Positions 39,823 to 44,832 of a DNA stretch of 44,832 nt are shown here, one piece after another (the first letter of the stretch is position 1; every line of letters begins with the position of its first letter). The notes beneath the pieces were generated by a model, which was given only the letters and a program-made list of their open reading frames with translations, had not been told where the DNA came from and ran no database searches. The translations under genes were made by a program, and so were the position numbers. Location of the stretch: the NCBI GenBank assembly GCA_020720115.1, contig DYPD01000017.1, positions 1-44,832 on the forward strand, in the 5' to 3' direction. This DNA comes from Thiomargarita sp. (GTDB taxonomy: Bacteria; Pseudomonadota; Gammaproteobacteria; Beggiatoales; Beggiatoaceae).

Positions 39823-40572
39823 ATGTTGGTAATACCGGCCATTGACCTTAAAGATGGCACCTGTGTGCGCTTGCGTCAGGGACGCATGGATGATAATACA
39901 GTATTTTCTGATGATCCCCTGGCAACTGCTGCACGCTGGGTCGAAGCGGGCGCTAAACGACTGCATATTGTGGACTTAAATGGCGCTTTTGAAGGAAAAC
40001 CCGTCAATGCAGCCATTATTCACCGTATTGTTGAACATTTTCCTGAATTATCCATCCAAGTCGGCGGCGGTATCCGCAACGAGACAACCGTCGAAACCTA
40101 CCTCAATATCGGCGTACAATTTGTTATCATTGGCACTAAAGCCGTCACCACCCCGCATTTTATTTCGGATATTTGCATTGAGTTTCCAGGTCATGTGATT
40201 GTTGGCTTAGATGCTAAAGACGGCAAAGTCGCCATTGATGGCTGGTCTAAACTCTCGCACCACGATGTGATTGATCTGGCGCAAAATTTTGAGCAAAACG
40301 GCGTATCCGCGATTGTTTACACTGACATCAGCCGCGATGGCATGATGCAGGGCTTAAATATTGAGGCTACGGTACGCTTGGCGCAGGCTATCAACATCCC
40401 CGTCATCGCTTCTGGCGGCATCACCACCCTTGACGACATCAAGGCACTCTGTAGTGTTGCTGACGAAGGCATCATGGGCGCAATTACCGGACGCGCCATT
40501 TATGAAGGCACTTTGGATTTTGCCGAAGCCCAACGTGTTGCCAACGGTTGCGGCAGCACACATTTCGTTTAA
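39823..40572 (+). CDS. hisA: Phosphoribosylformimino-5-aminoimidazole carboxamide ribotide isomerase
   Basis: HisA performs the Amadori isomerisation of ProFAR to PRFAR in histidine synthesis. This 249-residue TIM barrel has the catalytic Asp in [18 protein letters not shown]. The phosphate-binding motif is IQVGGGIRN, the second Asp lies in [13 protein letters not shown], and [12 protein letters not shown] is present. It is 27 bases upstream of hisF. hisB and hisH are not in the window. Confidence 0.97.
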   Translation: MLVIPAIDLKDGTCVRLRQGRMDDNTVFSDDPLATAARWVEAGAKRLHIVDLNGAFEGKPVNAAIIHRIVEHFPELSIQVGGGIRNETTVETYLNIGVQFVIIGTKAVTTPHFISDICIEFPGHVIVGLDAKDGKVAIDGWSKLSHHDVIDLAQNFEQNGVSAIVYTDISRDGMMQGLNIEATVRLAQAINIPVIASGGITTLDDIKALCSVADEGIMGAITGRAIYEGTLDFAEAQRVANGCGSTHFV

Positions 40573-40599
40573 CTCAGTTTTTCTCAAAGGCACACCGCA

Positions 40600-41373
40600 A
40601 TGGGCTTAGCCAAACGCATTATTCCCTGCCTGGATGTAAACGCTGGGCGCGTGGTCAAGGGAGTTCAATTTGTTGACATCCGCGACGCTGGCGATCCTGT
40701 TGAGGTGGCAAAACGCTACGATGAACAGGGCGCAGACGAACTGACTTTTCTCGACATTACCGCCAGCAGCGATGACCGCGAAACCATTTTGCACATGGTC
40801 GAGGCGGTCGCCGAACAAGTGTTTATCCCGCTCACCGTTGGCGGCGGTATTCGTAAGCTAGAAGACATACAGCGAATGCTCAATGCTGGAGCAGACAAGG
40901 TGGCAATCAACACGGCTGCGGTCTTTAGTCCTGAGTTTGTCTTTGAAGCCAGCGAACATTTCGGCGCTCAGTGCATCGTAGTGGCGATTGATGCCAAGTG
41001 CGTAACCCCAGAAGGCACGCCGCCGCGTTGGGAAATTTTTACTCACGGCGGACGCCGTCCCACTGGTTTGGATGCCATTGAGTGGGGGCGCAAAATGGTT
41101 GACTTGGGTGCGGGAGAAATTCTGCTGACCAGCATGGATCGAGACGGCACTAAAGGCGGCTTTGATCTTGAACTGACCCGCGCCATGAGCGACGCAGTTA
41201 GCGTTCCGGTGATTGCTTCTGGCGGCGTGGGCACTTTGCAGCATTTGGCAGAAGGCATTCTGCAAGGCGGCGCCGATGCAGTGCTGGCTGCCAGCATTTT
41301 TCACTTTGCCGAATACACAGTAGCCGACGCTAAACATTACCTTGAAAACCAAGGTATTGAAGTACGTTGGTGA
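40600..41373 (+). CDS. hisF: Imidazole glycerol phosphate synthase cyclase subunit
   Basis: HisF joins PRFAR with ammonia from HisH to make IGP and AICAR. This 257-residue TIM barrel starts [24 protein letters not shown]. It has the catalytic Asp in [46 protein letters not shown] and [12 protein letters not shown]. It is co-oriented with hisA and the following dihydroorotase-like gene. Confidence 0.97.
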   Translation: MGLAKRIIPCLDVNAGRVVKGVQFVDIRDAGDPVEVAKRYDEQGADELTFLDITASSDDRETILHMVEAVAEQVFIPLTVGGGIRKLEDIQRMLNAGADKVAINTAAVFSPEFVFEASEHFGAQCIVVAIDAKCVTPEGTPPRWEIFTHGGRRPTGLDAIEWGRKMVDLGAGEILLTSMDRDGTKGGFDLELTRAMSDAVSVPVIASGGVGTLQHLAEGILQGGADAVLAASIFHFAEYTVADAKHYLENQGIEVRW

Positions 41374-41402
41374 TGACTTAAGGCGCTCAAAGAGACAACA
41401 GT

Positions 41403-42701
41403 TTGACCACACTTAGCATTATCGGCGGGCGCCTGATTGAACCCGCCAGCCAACAAGACTGCATTCAAGACGTGCATATCGCCGACGGACGCATTGTTGC
41501 CTTCGGCGCAGCACCGCAAGGCTTTGCTTCAAAAAGAAAAATTGACGCCAGCGGACGTATTGTGTGCCCCGGCTTGGTAGATTTGGCAGTGCGCCTGCGC
41601 GAACCCGGTGCCGAGCATAAAGCCACTATTGTCAGCGAAACCCGCGCTGCGGCTTGCAATGGCATCACCACCCTAAGCTGTCCGCCGGATACTAATCCGG
41701 TCATTGATACGCCGGCCGTGGCGGAACTGCTACAGCAGCGTTCAGAAGCCAGCGGCATGAGCCACATCTCGCCTTTAGCCGCGCTGACCAAGGGCTTGCA
41801 AGGCGAACATCTGGCTGAAATGGCAGATATGAAAGAAGCGGGTTGCGTTGGTGTCAGCAATGGCTGGCAACCGGTACACAACACACGGGTATTGCGCAAC
41901 GCCCTGGATTACGCGGCAAGCTGCGGCATGACGCTGTTTGTCCAAGCGCAGGAGGCTTGGCTAGGGCGCGGTGGGTGCGCGCACGAAGGGGCGCTGAGTG
42001 ATCGCTTAGGCTTACCCGGCATTCCCGAAAGTGCAGAAACCATTGAAGTTGCAAGATATTTATTACTGATTGAACAAACCGGTGTGAAAGCACATTTTTG
42101 CCGTTTATCCACTGCACGCGCAGTAGAGATGATTCGTCAAGCGCGGGCGCGGGGATTACCCGTGACGGCGGATGTGAGCGCCCATCAGTTGTTTTTGACG
42201 GAAATGGACATTGCTGATTACCAAGCCCAATGCCATGTGTATCCGCCGTTACGCAGTCAGCGCGACCGCGACGCGCTACGCCAAGGCGTGCTGGACGGCA
42301 CTATCAGCGCCATTTGCTCGGATCATCAGCCGCACGAACCAGACGCCAAACTCGCGCCCTTTGGTGATACTGAACCAGGCATTTCTGCGCTGGACAGCTT
42401 TTTGCCCCTGAGTTTGCGTTTGGGACATGAGTTAGGCATGGCGTTGCCCGAACTGCTATCGCGCTTAACCTGGCAACCCGGACAGATTCTTGGCACAGAG
42501 CGCGGACGCTTGCAAGTGGGAATGCTCGCCGATATTTGCATTTTTGACCCACATTTAGACTGGCAATTGACTCCCGCCAGCATGTATTGTCACCGCCACA
42601 ATACACCTTTCCTCAACTGGCATATGCAGGGGCGCACAGTCTGCACCTTGCTAAGCGGGCGTGTGGCATTTGAAGCCGCGCCCTTGCAGGCACACGCTTG
42701 A
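41403..42701 (+). CDS. Dihydroorotase-like protein lacking the zinc HxH motif (PyrX/PyrC' type)
   Basis: This 432-residue amidohydrolase-fold protein belongs to the type I dihydroorotase family: PGLVDLAVRLREPGAEHKATI, GITTLSCPPDTNPVIDTPA, ICSDHQPHE and GMLADICIFDP. The first metal site, normally HxH before LREPG, is Ala62-Val-Arg64. The later HVST-like motif is CRLST. It is therefore probably non-catalytic. In Pseudomonas a similar inactive homologue (PyrC'/PyrX) is needed for assembly of aspartate transcarbamoylase with PyrB. Here pyrB is not adjacent. The start must be TTG at 41403, because an in-frame stop lies upstream and no ATG or GTG is available before the conserved N-terminus. Confidence 0.85.
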   Translation: MTTLSIIGGRLIEPASQQDCIQDVHIADGRIVAFGAAPQGFASKRKIDASGRIVCPGLVDLAVRLREPGAEHKATIVSETRAAACNGITTLSCPPDTNPVIDTPAVAELLQQRSEASGMSHISPLAALTKGLQGEHLAEMADMKEAGCVGVSNGWQPVHNTRVLRNALDYAASCGMTLFVQAQEAWLGRGGCAHEGALSDRLGLPGIPESAETIEVARYLLLIEQTGVKAHFCRLSTARAVEMIRQARARGLPVTADVSAHQLFLTEMDIADYQAQCHVYPPLRSQRDRDALRQGVLDGTISAICSDHQPHEPDAKLAPFGDTEPGISALDSFLPLSLRLGHELGMALPELLSRLTWQPGQILGTERGRLQVGMLADICIFDPHLDWQLTPASMYCHRHNTPFLNWHMQGRTVCTLLSGRVAFEAAPLQAHA

Positions 42702-42703
42702 GA

Positions 42704-43615
42704 TTATCCGGCTATTGCACTGTGCTCAATAAAGTGGCTTATCATTTCCGTCAATGGACTGGTGCGTATCCAATCTGCCTGCAATTGCGGAATGTCTGAA
42801 ACAAACTCAGAATCCATAACTCCTGGCATCAAATCCACATAGTCTGCGTCTAAAATGCGCCCCGCCACCCGCTCAAATTCTCGCGCAATGACTTGATTAT
42901 CCACCGCTGGCGGCGTCAACAAATAGCGCCGCTGCTGCGCTTGCACACAGGCTTGGATAATCAAATCCACCGCCTCATCAATGTACAGCAACGAAGTGGC
43001 GTGCCCACTGTTAAGGCGGATGTGCGTGTGCTGAAAACAGCCCGCATACAGGCGGCTCATCAACTGGCTGGGATGTTCGCCCACCGAAGCAACAGCACTC
43101 AAGCGGATATGTGATACCCGCGTTGCGGTGGACAGAAAATGCGCATCAAAAAAGTTTTCCGCCGCTTGCTTGATAATGCCATAAGGACTTAAGGGACGCG
43201 CCTCAGTGTCGGCACTGATAGGATTTTCATTTAAGTGACTGAAAATCTTGATAGAAGAGATATTAGCGAAGCTCTGTAGTGGCTGCTGTTTGAGCCACTC
43301 CCAAAGAAACGCCAATTGATGCAAATTAGTGTTGAGTTCATACGCCAGTTGCGCGGTAAAAGGCAAATCCCGCTGCACTTGCCAATGCAGATGAATGACA
43401 CGATCCGGCGGCGGCAAAGCTTTTAAATCTTCAAGCGTTTCAGCTCGAATCGGTAAAGCTTCGCCGCTCCAAGCAACCCGCTTAGGCTGCTGCGCATAAC
43501 CTGGCAAGACCAGCGGCAATACTTGTGCGCCCAGTTGTTCCAAACGCGGACACAGATCGCAGCCCAAACGCCCAGTTGCACCCGTGACTAAAAAACGCTG
43601 TCCTTGCAAGTGCAT
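42704..43615 (-). CDS. NAD(P)-dependent epimerase/dehydratase (extended SDR)
   Basis: The ATG at 43615 (MHLQGQRFLV) gives 303 residues and lies five bases after the preceding stop; the track start would overlap that gene. The Rossmann motif is FLVTGATGRLGCDL, the active-site YxxxK is SPYGIIKQAAE, and the Ser region is NISSIKIFS. It probably modifies a nucleotide sugar or a glycan precursor, but the substrate cannot be read. It follows another SDR gene in the same direction and converges on the dihydroorotase-like gene with a two-base gap. Confidence 0.85.
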   Translation of the reverse strand: MHLQGQRFLVTGATGRLGCDLCPRLEQLGAQVLPLVLPGYAQQPKRVAWSGEALPIRAETLEDLKALPPPDRVIHLHWQVQRDLPFTAQLAYELNTNLHQLAFLWEWLKQQPLQSFANISSIKIFSHLNENPISADTEARPLSPYGIIKQAAENFFDAHFLSTATRVSHIRLSAVASVGEHPSQLMSRLYAGCFQHTHIRLNSGHATSLLYIDEAVDLIIQACVQAQQRRYLLTPPAVDNQVIAREFERVAGRILDADYVDLMPGVMDSEFVSDIPQLQADWIRTSPLTEMISHFIEHSAIAG

Positions 43616-43619
43616 AAGC

Positions 43620-44618
43620 CTATTCCCAACTACGCAGCACTTCGGTGGCAATCAATTCTTCCGGCGTAAAGGGCAAGGATTTGAACCAAGCAATGGTTTT
43701 CTGGATACCTTCCTCAATGCCGATTTGTGGCGCGAAACCAACGATTTCCTGGAACACGCGGCTATCGCCCATGTGCCGCATCACATCGCCAGGGCGCGGC
43801 GGTTGTTTTTGAATCAGAACTTGCGGGTCCAAGCCGAAGTTTGCACAAATCAATTCCGCAATGCGGCGCACTGAGGTTTCTTGACCCGTGCAAAAATTAA
43901 TGTCGCGGTTGCGGCAAGCCGGATTATCTGCCACTGCAAGCACTGCTTTAGCCGCTTCTTCAACATAAAGAAAATCGCGGGTTTGATCCCCTTCGCCAAA
44001 CAACACCAGCGGTTGTTTATTCATCGCCCGCACAATCATTTTCGGAATGAGTTCACCGCGATAACCTTGCCAGTGAGAATTGGGTCCGTACATATTGAAC
44101 GGGCGAATCGTTGTCCAAGGCAAACCATAGGTACGTCCATAGCTGAAGGTGTACATATCCTGCGCGACCTTCGCTGCCGCATAAGGGGTTTCTGGACGCA
44201 ACGGATGCTTTTCATCCATCGGCACATATTCGGCTGTCCCATAGGCTTCAGAAGAAGAACAATTCAAAAAAAGTTCAACTTGATTTTCTCGCGCAGCATC
44301 CAAGCAATTCATAGTACCGTCTACAATCACCGTATTGACACGATGCGGTTCTTTGATAGATTGGCGCAAATCCAATACCGCTAAATGAATTACCATTTGA
44401 CAACCGGCAAAAGCGCGTTTGACATCTGCAACATTCACTATGTCGCCTTTAATAATGGTGAGTTTTGGATGCGCTTGAAAAGCTTGCAAATGCGCCATTT
44501 TTCCATTAGAAAAATCATCCAAAACAATCACTTCATTGTTTTTTGCTAAGAGTTCTTTGACCACATGCGAACCAAGAAAACCGCCGCCGCCAGTCACTAC
44601 TATTTTTTTCTGTTCCAC
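43620..44618 (-). CDS. NAD-dependent nucleotide-sugar epimerase/dehydratase
   Basis: This 332-residue extended SDR has KIVVTGGGGFLGSHVVKELL, DDFSNGKMAHL, GDIVNVADVKRAF, CSSSEAYGT, the active-site PYAAAKVAQDMYTF, IRPFNMYGPNSHWQGYRGELIPKMI, and GEGDQTRDFLYVEEAAKAV. This matches the UDP-glucose 4-epimerase, dTDP-glucose dehydratase and UDP-glucuronate decarboxylase group; subfamily cannot be decided by eye. It likely supplies a sugar for LPS O-antigen or exopolysaccharide. It is the first gene of a two-gene unit with the SDR at 42704-43615. Confidence 0.88.
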   Translation of the reverse strand: MEQKKIVVTGGGGFLGSHVVKELLAKNNEVIVLDDFSNGKMAHLQAFQAHPKLTIIKGDIVNVADVKRAFAGCQMVIHLAVLDLRQSIKEPHRVNTVIVDGTMNCLDAARENQVELFLNCSSSEAYGTAEYVPMDEKHPLRPETPYAAAKVAQDMYTFSYGRTYGLPWTTIRPFNMYGPNSHWQGYRGELIPKMIVRAMNKQPLVLFGEGDQTRDFLYVEEAAKAVLAVADNPACRNRDINFCTGQETSVRRIAELICANFGLDPQVLIQKQPPRPGDVMRHMGDSRVFQEIVGFAPQIGIEEGIQKTIAWFKSLPFTPEELIATEVLRSWE

Positions 44619-44813
44619 TGTTTGTATCCTCTTAAATTAATGAATTTATTTGTACAAAAAAACGCGAAGCTCAATGTTAAGCCGACAATGGCAATATACG
44701 GATTGGGTCAGTTTTTGCCAAGCCCATACGCATCAACTTAACAAATTTTCATAAAAAATGTTATCTTATACAGAAAAATAGCAAATAACCCACAAGTATC
44801 AGGAGGTATTTTT
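44619..44813. promoter_or_regulatory. Divergent AT-rich intergenic region at the window end
   Basis: This region separates the minus-strand epimerase from a plus-strand gene start. It contains several AT-rich -10-like hexamers around 44755-44770. A perfect AGGAGG (44801-44806) lies seven bases before the last ATG. Confidence 0.4.
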
Positions 44814-44832
44814 ATGTCCAATTCAACTAGCA
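44814..44832 (+). CDS. Start of an unidentified gene, cut by the window edge
   Basis: An ATG at 44814 with an ideal AGGAGG Shine-Dalgarno opens a reading frame (M-S-N-S-T-S) that runs off the window. The strong ribosome binding site suggests a well-expressed gene. Nothing can be said about its product. Confidence 0.6.

Noticed and set aside
40858-41412. 184-aa minus-strand ORF inside hisF
   Set aside because: It is antisense to conserved hisF, with no homology features seen.

Overview
The window is a stretch of chromosome from a gammaproteobacterium. The evidence is the gene order atpI-B-E-F-H-A-G-D-C, the rpsP-rimM-trmD-rplS operon, a classical ArgA, an ilvB-ilvN...ilvC branched-chain cluster, KdsD (needed for LPS Kdo) and a phasin (polyhydroxyalkanoate storage). 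The TPR-histidine kinases, DUF29, DUF928/CHASE2 pair and mixed base composition would fit a sulfur-oxidising or filamentous lineage near Thiotrichales. That assignment is inference; no rRNA is present to settle it.

Layout. 0.2-6.6 kb: a hybrid histidine kinase (minus strand), then argA, a zinc MDR dehydrogenase, kdsD and a COG4255-like phosphoglycerate-mutase homologue. The last two are very GC-rich and C-biased on the coding strand. 6.7-9.1 kb: an AT-richer pair of related pilin-like proteins. 9.5-13.0 kb: a secreted DUF928 protein followed by a CHASE2-GGDEF-EAL protein, closed by a strong terminator. 13.2-14.8 kb: a phasin and a convergent AlgZ/LytS-type histidine kinase. 15.2-21.4 kb: ilvB-ilvN, a terminator, an AT-rich four-gene cassette (DUF29, TPR-histidine kinase, lone receiver, PIN-domain protein), then ilvC. 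21.5-28.6 kb: the complete F1Fo ATP synthase operon on the minus strand with a recognisable sigma70 promoter. 28.8-31.9 kb: rsmG (minus) and, divergently, rpsP-rimM-trmD-rplS.

32.0-37.4 kb is the most unusual part. Two identical 93-bp copies of a TA-flanked terminal-inverted-repeat element (a MITE) lie in opposite orientation around a DsbC-like protein, a tandem double-DsbC protein with one mutated active site, an orphan BatD and an orphan CysC. The second MITE copy sits at the start of a dicarboxylate/amino-acid:cation symporter gene. Removing it in silico restores an in-frame N-terminus with a Shine-Dalgarno. The same gene also carries a one-base frameshift.

38.7-42.7 kb: an alpha/beta hydrolase, hisA, hisF and a dihydroorotase-like protein that has lost its zinc HxH motif (PyrX/PyrC' type). 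42.7-44.6 kb: two nucleotide-sugar epimerase/dehydratase-like proteins on the minus strand, probably the edge of a surface-polysaccharide cluster. The window ends seven codons into a new plus-strand gene.

The best candidates for something new are the HK-receiver-PIN cassette nested in the ilv cluster, the tandem DsbC protein and the MITE family with its effect on the transporter. I found no CRISPR array, tRNA, rRNA or transposase gene.
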